Below are positions 11,390 through 22,533 of a stretch of DNA of 64,000 nt, piece by piece. The DNA is from Begonia masoniana (Eukaryota > Streptophyta > Magnoliopsida > Cucurbitales > Begoniaceae): NCBI GenBank assembly GCA_022432975.1, contig CM039512.1, positions 37,759,936-37,823,935 on the forward strand. Direction: 5' to 3'. How positions within the stretch are numbered: the stretch's first letter is position 1; every line of letters begins with the position of its first letter. The notes beneath the pieces were generated by a model. The model did no database searches and was not told the DNA's origin. It was given only the letters and a program-made list of their open reading frames with translations. The translations under genes and the position numbers were made by a program.

Positions 11390-13935
11390 TGTAATACCCG
11401 GTTGTACGGACTTGTATATTATACTATTATTATATTATCGGATGACATTTTTATATTTATGTCAAATCAGGTCCGTTTTACGAAAGAAAGCGTCATTACG
11501 ATCCTAATGATTAACAGGAATTTTAAGAAAATTATGGGAATTTTCGGAGATTAAACGATATATTCCGAGTAATTACCTTTATCGTAATGTAGAGGACGTT
11601 TTAGTAAAAATAGTAAACGAGGTCCAAATTGCGAACGGACAGTTTTAATAAATCCCAAATAACAAGTTGGACTTATTAGTGAAATATGGAGACTTGATGA
11701 AACCGAATAGCTAGACGATTAACGAACCGAAGAACGAAATCTATATAAAAACTCAAGAAGGGCAAAATGGTAATTTTGACAAAACAAAATTTAATAAAAA
11801 CAGAAACACTTCTCCTTCTTCGACAGAATGCATTTCTTCCTCTCTGTTTCTCATTTTCTCTCGTAAACCCTCTCGGCCGCCGACGGAATCCAACGATCCG
11901 ACCTCCGTTTTCCTCCCGTTCGTTCCGTTTTCTTCGTGCTTTCGCCCCCAATCGACCTTCTAGGTATGAACCTACAATCTTAGAGCTTTTATTTCGATGT
12001 TTACGGAGTTTTAAACAATTAGGGTTTCGATAGTTTTTCGTTAAAAATGCGAATTAGGGTTCGTAATTAATAGGACAGCCGTGATTAAGGATATATTGCA
12101 CGTATTTGATGTTATTGGACGAAGTTAAATCAATTTGTGAAAATGTTAAAAATTAGGGATTTTCGAGATTTTAGGAAAAACTCGTAAATTGAGAATTTAG
12201 GTGCCGAGCGTAAATTGCTCGAATATATAGCCAATGAGTTGGATTAGAACTTTAGAAAGTTTCCTTAGTTAAGGTTTTTGTAAAAATTGGACGATCGATA
12301 GTTTAAACTCATTTTAACGTCGATATTATGTTTTGCTTCAGACAAACAACGCTCGTGGACGGAGCTTGAGCTGCTTTGGACACGAGGTAAGTTCTCGTGA
12401 TTCTTCTCTGGCCGATTGGCCTACACCGTACGTAGAATGTCGTCTCGAGGAGTTTTGGAGATGCCTTTAGTTAGTTGTGCTCGGTTTGGGTAGCTAGGTC
12501 TTAAGAGTTTATAGTTTATGCTTTTACAGTCTTGATGGTACATGTTATTGCTTGTTTACTTTATGATAGAGAACTGTTCACGCATCACTTGTTTTAAAGA
12601 AAAGCATGAAAAATGAACTTCCGCACAGAGTTTTAAAGATAACGTAAAGCATAGCATTGGCCTTCGGGCATACAGGCCTTCGGGCATACAGGCCTTCGGG
12701 CATACAGTTTATAGGTCACGCGAGGTGGGGCTCAGGCACGGCTGTACGTGTTGTAAGCGTGTACCCCCCTCTTCTAGCTGGAAAGAGTAGTCCGCCCGCT
12801 GGATGAGCTCTCTCCGGTTAGAAGGTATAGGATCTCGGTGACACCTATAGTGCATGGCATAGTTAGATAAAAAATAAAGCATGGTTTAATGAACTCATAG
12901 CACAGCATGCATCGCATTTACGTAGAGCTTAATGGGATTTTATCTCATAGTGTGTTGTATGGTGTAGGTGATATAGACTTCGAGGTACCAGGTGAGGACG
13001 ATGTCCCTCCACCTGAGGCATGATTCAGTTGACAGAGGATGGCTGCAGTGGTGTGCTGCGCAGTCGAGGCTTATACGACCCGTGGGGACAATATGTATAG
13101 ATTTTGAGGGTTTTAAGCTATTTTGGATAGAATAGGAAAATTGTACAGATATTATAGGATGCTTGGATCTGGTAGTTCATAGGTTTACGCTTTAATGTTT
13201 TAAACGCTTGGAAATCTGTTTTATATGAACTGCCCGGTGATTTAAAACAGGAGGGATTGTCGATTTTTAAACGTATCCACGCAGTTTGTTTTCACGAAAG
13301 TTTCTTAGGTTTTAAACACGTTTTAATGTATGTTTATTTCGTAATGTCTGAATCGTACGTTTAGTCATATTTGAGGAAGAAATTGGAGTAGTGTTGAAGT
13401 GCATATATGCAGGGAAATATATAAGTTTTTGCTCTCTGGAATTGGATTCCAGAGAGCACTCGTAAAATAGAAATAGGGAAGAAGAGAAAACAGGGGGTAG
13501 CTAACGATCACGCGAGGCGATCGCTGCACTGCAGGGTGTGCAGCAAGTGCAGCGATCGATTTCTGCAGCAATGCAGAGATCGATCGCTGCTTGCTGCAGC
13601 AAGTGCAGCGATCGATCTCTGCATTGCTACAGAGATCGATCGCTGCTCTGCAGCAAGTGTAGCGATCAGTCGCTGCCCATTTTTGCCATGGGCCGGACTG
13701 TTTTGCCCTCCCCTTTATTATTTGTTTCTTTAATTGTTTTATATAGTTTTAATTAATGTATTTCCTTTGTTTTAAGTTGTTTTAAAGGGTTTTTAAAGTT
13801 AGATTTTAATTCTGATTTCGATTCTGGTTTCGATTTCGGTTTAGGTTCCGCCTAGAGTTTAATTAAAGATATTAGGTTAAAAAAAATATATATATATATG
13901 ATACGGATATGTGGTACAGTATTAGGGACGCTACA
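11390..13935 (+). mobile_element. Solo LTR B, long-LTR family, TSD CAAGT
   Basis: 2546 bp from TGTAATACCCG to GGGACGCTACA, flanked by CAAGT at 11385-11389 and 13936-13940. The paralogous site at 23026-23040 is empty. Landmarks: leader ending TTCTAG/GTATG at 11963/11964; acceptor CTTCAG at 12340-12341; 45-nt block 12342-12386 then GTAAGTTC; three copies of a 16-bp GCCTTCGGGCATACAG unit at about 12659-12707; GGTGTAG/GTGA acceptor at 12966-12967; a dense set of GCGATCGATC and CTGCAGCA inverted repeats at 13505-13680. Confidence 0.93.
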
Positions 13936-14215
13936 CAAGTTCCCAGACAACAAGGCGGCGGTGACCATCCACTTTGGTGGCCAGCAGACCAAGACCAGTA
14001 TCAAAATTTGTGCTCATGTCTTTTTGAGTCTTGGCAAGCTTGGCATCTAGATATATATATATATGATACGGATATGTGGTACAGTATTAGGGACGCTACA
14101 CAAGTTCCCAGACAACAAGGCGGCGGTGACCATCCACTTTGGTGGCCAGCAGACCAAGACCAGTATCAAAATTTGTGCTCATGTCTTTTTGAGTCTTGGC
14201 AAGCTTGGCATCTAG
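13886..14215 (+). repeat. 165-bp direct duplication across the solo LTR B boundary
   Basis: 13886-14050 is repeated as 14051-14215 with no difference that I see. Each unit starts in an (AT)n run, includes the last 35 or so bases of solo LTR B, the CAAGT target duplication and about 110 bp of copia ORF2, and ends TCTAG. It must postdate the solo LTR insertion and is apparently recent. It creates a spurious 112-codon plus-strand ORF. Confidence 0.93.
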
Positions 14216-14317
14216 AGTCAGTTCAAGCCTACTTTCAAGGGAATTGAGAGCTATCCCAATGCTGTCAATAGAGGCCTTCAGTTCATTATACTGAGCCTCA
14301 CTCAACGAGAATCTCCT

Positions 14318-15709
14318 CTAATAAGATAGAGGAGTGGCAGGAGCATTGGATAGGATGGGTGATGAGGCTTGGACTTGAGGAGTGGGGTGGACTGGAGAGT
14401 TAGGTGGAAGGGCAGGTAGTGAGGGAATAAAAAATGCAGGTGGAGGAGGACCAGAGATTGGGACTGGAGAAGCAATTGGACTTGGAGGAGGTAATTGGTC
14501 TGTAGGAGGTGGTTGGACTGGTGGAGGCAGAGAAGGCAATAGGAGTGCAGGAGGAGGAGAAGGAGGATGCTCTGGAAAGGGAAGGGGCACAGATGAGGGA
14601 GTAGAGATTGCCTCTGAAACATGGGCTCGTGAAGAAGGGGCACGACGCCTTCGCACAAGAGGAGAAGGTTGGAAGCTAGAAGCCTGAGATTGAGAAGGGG
14701 AATTAACAAATGCTGGTATCTCAGAGTCATCCCCTCCTTCAGCAATGGACTCCTCTGGCAGGATAAGTTTTCTCTTCCCCTTTTTGGCAACTGCTGCCTT
14801 AGCAGTATTTTGCTTAGAAGCATCCAAAACAAGGTTCCCTGTTCTTGTTCTCTTTATTCCCATTTTTTTCAGGGTGGTTTGGGAATAATAACTGGAAGGT
14901 TGAAGACGGAAGGGGTCTTCATCCTCTGGAAAAACAACCTCAAGCTGCATAAATATCTTCATGAGGAGCAGGTTATAAGGAAAAGAGGTAGCCCTGGATG
15001 ACACTGCCTGAATCATCCTTCGAACAACAACATATCCAATATTGAAGGGGGCCTTGTAGTAAAGTGTAAACAGAACAAAAAGTTCTATGACACTCACCTC
15101 GTCATGATGACTACCCTTAGGGACAATATTGTACCCTATCATCTGATGAAATAGCTTGGCCCTTGAAGTCAGGTGTTTGCCCTTAAGATGATAAATGGAA
15201 TGATTTAGGTCTAGAGCTATAATCTGAAGAAAATTTTGACCGTCAGAGGTTCCAAAGAACGATGGCTCAGTGCCGAACACATACTTGTAGGGGCAGCTAT
15301 CTAAATGGGAGACCTCCAAAAGAGAATTAATGAACTGTGGAGTGATATCAATGTGCTTTCCATACACAAAGCTCTTAATAGTGGAAAGATCAGAAGTAAA
15401 ACTCAGGTTGGCATAAAACATTCTGATCGCTTCCGGGTAATAAAAGGATTCTACATCATTAAGACCTAATAACCCGAGTTCCTTCAAGGGTTCTATAATG
15501 TCCATTCCGGCTAAGTCATCAAAGTAAATCCCACGACTAGGAATTAAAGATTTGAACTTAAAGTCTTCATGGTACCTTAACTCAGCTGCTTTAGAGAGAA
15601 AAAAGAGAGATGGCCATTCTTTGGCACGAGGAATCTCTCGTGGAGGACGAGCTGAGATTTTAGCCTTCTTCTTGGCTGGTTGAGGAACAACGAAAGATGA
15701 TGAGGCCAT
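14318..15709 (-). CDS. Copia extra ORF1, plant transposon-domain protein, 463 codons
   Basis: An intact 463-codon frame on the copia sense strand, between pol and the 3' LTR. Residues 1-30 carry a basic patch (P-A-K-K-K-A-K) that could act as a nuclear signal. About 30-300 is the conserved domain shared with plant 'putative transposon protein' ORFs, including E-A-I-R-M-F-Y-A-N-L. About 330-463 is very rich in Pro and Ser. It ends at a TAG (14318-14320) after which the same frame stays open into ORF2, in both copia copies. The ATG at 15707-15709 follows a CT-rich leader and is the first of the frame. It is not in frame with pol, so it would need internal initiation, a subgenomic RNA or splicing. 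Function unknown. Confidence 0.8.
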   Translation of the reverse strand: MASSSFVVPQPAKKKAKISARPPREIPRAKEWPSLFFLSKAAELRYHEDFKFKSLIPSRGIYFDDLAGMDIIEPLKELGLLGLNDVESFYYPEAIRMFYANLSFTSDLSTIKSFVYGKHIDITPQFINSLLEVSHLDSCPYKYVFGTEPSFFGTSDGQNFLQIIALDLNHSIYHLKGKHLTSRAKLFHQMIGYNIVPKGSHHDEVSVIELFVLFTLYYKAPFNIGYVVVRRMIQAVSSRATSFPYNLLLMKIFMQLEVVFPEDEDPFRLQPSSYYSQTTLKKMGIKRTRTGNLVLDASKQNTAKAAVAKKGKRKLILPEESIAEGGDDSEIPAFVNSPSQSQASSFQPSPLVRRRRAPSSRAHVSEAISTPSSVPLPFPEHPPSPPPALLLPSLPPPVQPPPTDQLPPPSPIASPVPISGPPPPAFFIPSLPALPPNSPVHPTPQVQASSPILSNAPATPLSY

Positions 15710-16013
15710 TGGTGCGATTCGAAGAAGGAAAACCTAGAGAGAAAAACGATTCGAGAGTAGGTCTTCTGAAAAAGAGCGCAAAAGGTGAAGTGTCTCTGAG
15801 AAGAGAGAGTTTAAATGGAATAGGGCATCGCCCGACGAGAGGAAGTCACACGTGTAAAACCGATCAGCCCGATGGGTCACATGTGTCGGCAGATTAAAAA
15901 TGCATCAACCGGTGCCTATCTAGAGATATGCATCTTCCACTGCCTATTGAAAACAATACATCTACCGGTGCCTTCACAGCTAACACACAAGATTCACCGA
16001 CAGAGGGATAACC
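15710..16013 (-). promoter_or_regulatory. Leader-like spacer between copia pol and extra ORF1
   Basis: Spacer between the pol stop and the ORF1 start. Read on the minus strand it has TTTAAA and CT-rich runs before the ATG, like a plant 5' leader. It also holds degenerate ATCGGCAG/CATCTACCGG motifs related to the LTR 26-bp units near 15885-15985. Copy 2 keeps it at 24629-24932. Promoter activity is only inferred. Confidence 0.3.
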
Positions 16014-19000
16014 TTAGTTTTTCTCAAATCGAACGAGACCTAGCCTTATTCTAATATTATTGAAGGTCTTTTTATCTAAAGGTTTTGTAAATATGTCAGC
16101 TAATTGATCTACAGAATTTACAAATTCTAAGGATATATCACCTCTTTGAACATGATCACGGATGAAGTGATATCTAACATCAATATGCTTAGTTTTAGAG
16201 TGCTGAATAGGATTTTTAGAGATGTTGATAGCACTGGTGTTATCACACCGAATAGTAATCCTATCATAAAACAGATTATAATCTTCCAAAGTCTAATTCA
16301 TCCAAAGCATTTCAGCACAACAACTGCCTGTAGCAATATATTCACTCTCAGCAGTTGATAATGCAACAAAATTATGTTTCTTAGAATACCAGGAGACTAG
16401 AGATTCACCAAGGAACTGACATGTTCCACTGGTGCTTTTCCTATCTACTAGACTTCCAGCATAATCAGAGTCTGAGTATCCGATTAGATCGAAAGAAGTA
16501 CCTTTAGGATACCACGACCCTAAGTCAGGAGTTCCACTTAAATATCTAAAAATCCTTTTGACAGCAGTTAAGTGAGATTCCTTAGGAGCAGCTTGGAATC
16601 TAGCACAAAGACAAACACTAAATAGAATATCTGGCCTACTTGCAGTCAGATATAACAAGGATCCAATCATACCATGATACTTTTTAATATCCACACTTAA
16701 TCCACTTTCATCTTTGTCCAATTTTGTAGTGGTACTCATGGGAGTTCTAGAAGATTTGACAGAATCTAAACCAAATTTCTTTAAGAGCTCCTTGGTGTAT
16801 TTTTCTTGGCAGAAGAAAATGTCATCAGGAGATTGACTGATCTGGAAACCTAAGAAGAATTTTAACTCCCCCATCATACTCATTTCAAATTCACTTTGCA
16901 TGAGGGAGGAAAACTCATTACACATGTTGACATTAGTTGATCCAAAAATAATGTCATCAACATAGATTTGAACTAACAGAATGTCATTATCCTTTTGCAT
17001 GGTAAATAGAGTTGAATCAGAATTTCCCTTTTTGAAATTTCTTTCTTCAAGAAAATTCTTCAATCTCTCGTACCAAGCTCTAGGAGCCTGCTTAAGACCA
17101 TAAACAGCTTTCTTAAGTCTATACACATGATTAGGTTTAGCATAGTCTTCAAACCCTAAGGGCTGCTCTACATAGACTTCTTCCAGAATATAACCATTTA
17201 AGAAAGCACTCTTTACATCCATTTGAAAGAGTGTGAAGTTTTTGTAGCAAGTGTAAGCTAGGAGCATCCTAATGGATTCTAATCGAGCTACAGGTGCAAA
17301 GGTTTTCTCAAAGTCGATTCCTTCTTCTTGATTGTAACCTTTAGCAACTAGTCTAGCATTATTTCTAACAACAATCCCATTTTCATCTAATTTGTTCTTG
17401 TAAACCTATTTAGTACCAATAATTGGATGATCCTTAGGCCGTGGAACAAGTTCCCATACCTTGCTCCTTTCAAATTGATTTAGCTCCTCTTGCATAGCTA
17501 AAATCCAATTCTCATCAATCTCGGCCTCTTCAAACTTCTTAGGCTCTACTTGAGAGATAAATGCCACATTGGCACAGAGATTCCTAAGACAGGATCTAGT
17601 CTTAACTCTTAAAGAAGGATCACCTAAAATTTCATCTATTGGATGGTCTTTGACATACTTCCAATCTCTAGGAAGAACATGATTTTCATTCTTGATAGGA
17701 ACAATATCTAAAGAAGTAGAAAAAGGTTCTAAAGATTTTTCTACTTGAACAGGATCACTGGGCTTTTCTAAAGAAAGACAATTCAGTTGATTATCCAAAG
17801 TATCATCCTCATCTACATTGATTGTGGGCTGAGGAGACTCATCAAAGTTGACATGTACTGATTCTTCTACCAATAGAGTTCTCCTATTGAATACTCTATA
17901 TGCTTTACTGGAAAGAGAATAACCAAGAAAAATTCCAAGATCAGATTTGGAATCGAATTTTCCTAAGTTATCCTTAGTGTTGAGAATAAAGCATTTACTA
18001 CCAAAAGCTCTAAAATACTTAACAGATGGAGTTTTTCCATGCCAAAGCTCATATGGAGTTTTCTCAAGAATAGGTCTTATAGAGACCCGATTTAGCACAT
18101 AACAAGCAGTAGCAACAGCTTCAGCCCAGAAATACTTAGGAAGGGAATTTTTATTCAGCATGGTTCGGGCAAGCTCTTGAAGAGACCTATTTTTCCGCTC
18201 AACAACACCATTTTGCTGAGGGGTCCTAGGAGAGGAGAAATTTTGATCAATTCCATATTTGAGACACAGGAGTTCAAATCTCTCATTTTCAAATTCTGCA
18301 CCATGATCACTACGAATAGCAACAATGGTGAGCTCCTTTTCATTTTGAACTCTTTTTCTAAAGCTAGAAAAAGTATCAAAAGTCTCATCCTTAGACTTCA
18401 GAAAATATACCCAGGTGAATCTAGAGAAGTCATCTACAATACCAAAAGCATAAACTTTTCCTACTAGGCTGGCTATATTGGAAGGACCGAAGAGGTCCAT
18501 GTGAAGTAGTTGGAGCGGTTTAGAAGTAGAAATTGCATTCTTCGATGCAAAGGAACTTTTGATCTTCTTACCCATTTGGCAGGCTATACAGACCTTATCC
18601 TTCTCAAAGGATATCTTAGGGATTCCTCTAACTAAATTCTCCTTAGTAATCTTAGCTAAGGTTTCCATGCCTACATGTCCTAATCTCATATGCCAAATCC
18701 AAGAATCATGGGAAGAATTAACAGCAAAACATTTTTCATCAACATGCTCAATAACATCAAAGTCAATAATATAAACATTTTATTTTCTATAGCCTTTGAA
18801 CAACACGTTGTTATTTAAAATGTTTTTGATCACACAATCATTAGATTTAAATGTGACTTTATAACCTTTGTCACACAATTGACTTATGCTAAGCAGGTTA
18901 TGTTTTAATCCTTCTACTAGCAACACATTTTCAATAATAGGATTAGAAGGATTACCTATATTGCCGATGCAAACAATCTTGCCCTTTTGGTTTCCACCAA

Positions 19001-19133
19001 AAGTAACACTGCCCTTCTTCTTGTTGACAACAGCAAACTTGGTTGAGTCTCCCGTCATATGCCTTGAACAACCACTGTCAAGGTACCACAGATTTGTCCC
19101 GGGAGAGCAGTCAACCTGCAAAACAGAGATCAA
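16014..19133 (-). pseudogene. Copia pol copy 1 (PR-IN-RT-RNase H), three internal stops
   Basis: One continuous minus frame with three internal stops: TAA at 18780, TAG at 17406 (a Trp codon in copy 2) and TAG at 16290-16292 in RNase H, the last shared with copy 2. Protease D-S-G near 19075. An H-x-x-x-G-H pre-integrase motif begins near 18690. Integrase has D in H-M-D-L-F-G-P near 18495, D in R-S-D-H-G near 18295 and E in V-V-E-R-K-N near 18195. RT has Y-V-D-D at about 16955. RNase H has S-D-S-D-Y-A-G near 16465 and S-T-A-E-S-E-Y near 16345. It would make cDNA and integrate it if intact; these stops make it non-autonomous unless suppressed. Confidence 0.92.
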
Positions 19134-20710
19134 GTAGTCTTCTTAGGTACCCAAATCTTTTGGGTCCTAGCGTTAGTCTTGGTTCCTTTAGGAACCCACT
19201 GTAACTTGCTACTTGTTTTCTTACTGTTTGTTTTTAAAGGACATATAAAGGATTTATGTCCTACTTCATTACACGCATGACAAACAGTAGATTTAACAAA
19301 GAAATTCTTATAAGATTTCTTTTTACTGAACCTGTCATATCCTAAGCCAGATTTATCAAATTGCATTCTCTGATCACTTAATAGCATGTTCAGTTGATTA
19401 CTACTATAAGTGTATTTCTGAACAAAATTATTTAAAGTTTCATTTTTCTTTTTCAATTCAGTGATCTCCTTTTCATGCAATTTCACTTCTTTAGTATGCT
19501 TTTCTAAAAGATCTGTATTTTCTCTTTTCAACAAATGATACTTGTTCTTAAGAATGCAAAATTGCTTAACCAATTCATTAAAAACATCAATTAGTTCACC
19601 ATCTTCATTATCACTTTCACTATCACTTAAAATATTGGCAGAAGAAGAACTAACCTTATCCTCATGTGCCATGAAGCACAGGTTGGCTACTTCCTCATCT
19701 TCTGAAGAGGAGGTTTCGCCTTCACTGTCATCCCAATTGGCCTTCATAGCCTTATTCTTAAATTTCTTGGGATATTTCTTGGCCTGTGGACAATCTGCCT
19801 TCATGTGGCCAGGCTTGCCACACCCGAAGCATGTGATTTCCTTCTCCTTTTGAGATTTCTCAACCTTTGGTAATCTCCTTCCTTGCATCCTTTTTCTCTG
19901 GAGGAATTTACTGAACCTCCTTGTAATGAGGGCTATATCCTCATCATCATCATCTTCTTCTTCCTCAGATAACTCTTGTTTACTAGAGGAAGCTTTCATA
20001 GCAAGATCCTTCCTTTTATTGATCTCTTTTTCCTTGAGATCTTCCTTCTCGTTTGACCTCATTGTGATCTCATATGTCATGAGAGATCCAATGAGTTCCT
20101 CAAGTTTTAGAGCCTTGAGATCCTTTGCTTCCTGTATGGCAGTCACCTTTGGCTGCCAGCTTCTTGGAAGACATCTGAGGATCTTCCTGATCTGTTCTTC
20201 ACTAGAATAGAATTTACCAAGAGCTTTCAAACCATTAGTGATGTTAGTAAATCTTGTAAACATAGAAGAAACAGACTCATCCTTAGGCATAGAGAATAGT
20301 TCATACTCGTGTATGAGCATATTTAATTTACTCTCTTTCACTTGATTTGTGCCCTCGTGTGTGACCTCTTATAAGTGCAAAATCTCTTGGGCACTTTCAC
20401 ACCATTGTACTCTATTAAATTCGTCTCTATTCAGAGCACAGTACAGGGTGTTTACTGCCTTGGCATTAAGGCTCAGATTTCTCTTATCGGACTCAGATAA
20501 TTCAGTAGAGTCCTCAGGAATACTTTTTCCATCTACAGTTTTCAAGGCCTTAAAAGGACCATTCTCTATAATACACCAAGTCTCATACTCTATGACTTGA
20601 ACGAATATTTTCATTCTAGCCTTCCAATAAACATAGTCACTACCATCAAAGAAAGGAGGTCTATTTGTAGCATGAGCTTCTATGTGTGTGAAGCTAGTGT
20701 TGAATGCCAT
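19130..20710 (-). pseudogene. Copia gag copy 1, one nonsense codon, frameshifted from pol
   Basis: Capsid/nucleocapsid protein of a SIRE-type element. I choose the ATG at 20708-20710 because the conserved gag sequence starts there and its frame-mate upstream codons overlap the primer region. A TAA at 20369-20371 interrupts the frame where copy 2 has Leu. Two CCHC zinc knuckles are visible: C-F-G-C-G-K-P-G-H-M-K-A-D-C near 19790-19835 and C-H-A-C-N-E-V-G-H-K-S-F-I-C near 19238-19282. An acidic Ser/Glu/Asp region lies before each. The frame ends at 19130 and protease continues in another frame, implying a small indel or recoding. Confidence 0.9.
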
Positions 20711-20766
20711 TGTAGATATATATTTCACAGAGTGTTTAATCCCAAACTTAGACAGTGACAAACCTT

Positions 20767-20778
20767 GCTCTGATACCA
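20767..20778 (-). other. Primer-binding site, copia copy 1
   Basis: Complement reads TGGTATCAGAGC, matching the 3' end of plant initiator tRNA-Met, two bases from the LTR edge at 20781. Confidence 0.93.
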
Positions 20779-20780
20779 AT

Positions 20781-22197
20781 TGTAGGATCAAGATTGTCTA
20801 AGAGGAGGGTGAATTAGACCTTTTTAATTTTTTAAAATTAATCAGCAAGCACACACAATAATACAAATAACAGAGAGAGAGAGAGAACAAACACCACAAG
20901 ATTTTTTACGTGGTTCGGCCAAACCTTGCCTACATTCACGCTTCAAGGTTCACCCCTTGAAGATCCTTAACCTTCTCCTCAGTGAGAAAAACAGATCAAA
21001 ATTCCGTGCTCCGATCAACTGCCTTTACAATTCAGGATTGAACTTCACGGGCGTCAATCCATTGCCTTATACAGATTGTAGAATTTGTAAATTGTAAGCT
21101 CAGACTACACTCTCACAAGGATTAAATCTCAAGTTAATGTCGAGAGGTGTAGAAGAAATATAGAGTATGATAGATTTCACAGGTTAGGGCTCAAGAATCA
21201 AATTCGCAAAAGTTGGATCTTCGTGCTCTAACCTCGGCTTAAATACTCCGTCTTATTTTCAGCTTCACAGAATTGAATGCTCCTTTCTTCAAATGGAAAA
21301 TGTTACCGTTGGGAAGCATCCGTACTAGATCAGGTAGCCGTTGCCGTCTGTAGTTGCAAATCATCGTCGCCATTAAAGTTCTGGAGTTAATGCTGAAAAC
21401 GACATCACTGTAGCTTCGCGGCTATTTTGAATTCTGGCGGAAGATCATTGATGGAAGCAGCATAAAAAGCTATCGACATGAGTATCTTCAAAACGCCATC
21501 GGTAGATGCAACATGATAAGTCATCGGCAGATGCAGGCTTTGAATTCCATCGGCAGATGCATACTTGAAAAATCATCGGCTGATGCAGGCTTTGAATTCC
21601 ATCAGCAGATGCATACTTGAAAACACTATCGGCAGATGTATCTTCAAATGCCATCGGCAGATGTATCTTGAAGACTCCATCGGCAGATTCATCTTGAAGA
21701 CTCCATCGGCAGATGCACCTTGAAGACTTCATCAGCAAATGCAGCTTGGAATGCTATTGGTAGATGCAGCTCGAAAACTCCATCGACAGATGCATCTTGA
21801 AGACTTCATCGGCAGATGTAGCTTGGAATGCTATCGGTAAATGCAGCTCGAAAAGCTAGAACTGGTATCGGCAGGAATAATGTTTTAAACGCTGAACCGC
21901 CATCGGTAGAAGCAGCCTTTAAACTACTTCACTCTTTGTCGTTTTGCGATCGGCAGAAGGTACTCTTCTATGTCATTTCGCGATCGATGGATGTACCCTT
22001 TGTTTATCAATTTTTAGCCCTGTACACTCAACCCGATTGTTAGACTACTAAAATACCCTTTTCGAGGGTATTTTAAACAGATTAAAACACAAACATAATT
22101 CGTTATTCTCATTTAACAAACATAATCAAATTACATATTTATCATCCAAATACATCATCAAAAACTTAGTTAGACTTAAATACTAATTAAGTCAACA
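20781..22197 (-). mobile_element. Copia LTR 2, shared middle LTR
   Basis: 1417 bp, TGTAGGATC to GTCAACA on the plus strand. It is the 5' LTR of copy 1 (primer site on its left) and the 3' LTR of copy 2 (purine tract complement at 22201-22211 on its right). It contains a short irregular set of 26-bp units at about 21490-21900. It differs from LTR 1 by scattered substitutions and small indels. Confidence 0.9.
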
Positions 22198-22200
22198 ATA

Positions 22201-22211
22201 TCCCCCTTTTT
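22201..22211 (-). other. Polypurine tract, copia copy 2
   Basis: TCCCCCTTTTT on the plus strand, identical to the copy 1 tract and in the same relation to its LTR. 22212-22533 is copia 3' untranslated sequence and includes the empty site corresponding to solo LTR A. Confidence 0.85.
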
Positions 22212-22533
22212 GATGATGACAAAATATTAATGTAAATTTGATTAAGTGTTACACTCCCCCATAATTCTAGCTCCCCCATGGCAAATGCATATATTTCAGA
22301 GTTTTAAAAACATGCATATATCTAGATTAGATTTTCAGAGTTCCAAACTATGCATACAATCATAGTTAACTAATTCCACATGCATGTCCATCATCAATCA
22401 AATATATTCTCTCCAATTGACATTATAAAAAAGAATCAGAGAGACAACATAAGCATTCAACACAATTCAGAAACACATCAAAGTAATTGCATTAGTAAAT
22501 TAGGAAAAGTGTAGACATGAAAGAGATTATCAG

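Larger units (their letters stand above)
10897..14317 (-). pseudogene. Copia extra ORF2 (coiled-coil/proline-rich), copy 1, split by solo LTR B
   Basis: The frame begins directly after the in-frame TAG that ends ORF1 (14318-14320). It is split by a solo LTR at 11390-13935 and a 165-bp duplication. The 5' part (14051-14317) encodes a charged helical segment; the 3' part (10897-11389) encodes a Pro/Ser-rich region with repeated M-V-V-Y motifs and an aromatic C-terminus. Copy 2 (22534-23238) shows the same protein uninterrupted at about 235 codons. It lies in the place where SIRE-type elements carry an envelope-like ORF, but I see no signal peptide or membrane segment. Confidence 0.7.

Noticed and set aside
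13909..14247. Plus-strand 112-codon ORF with an internal duplication
   Set aside because: Produced by the 165-bp duplication across the LTR edge and antisense to copia ORF2.
14382..14687. Gly-rich plus-strand ORF, also at 23303-23608
   Set aside because: Antisense shadow of the Pro-rich tail of copia extra ORF1.
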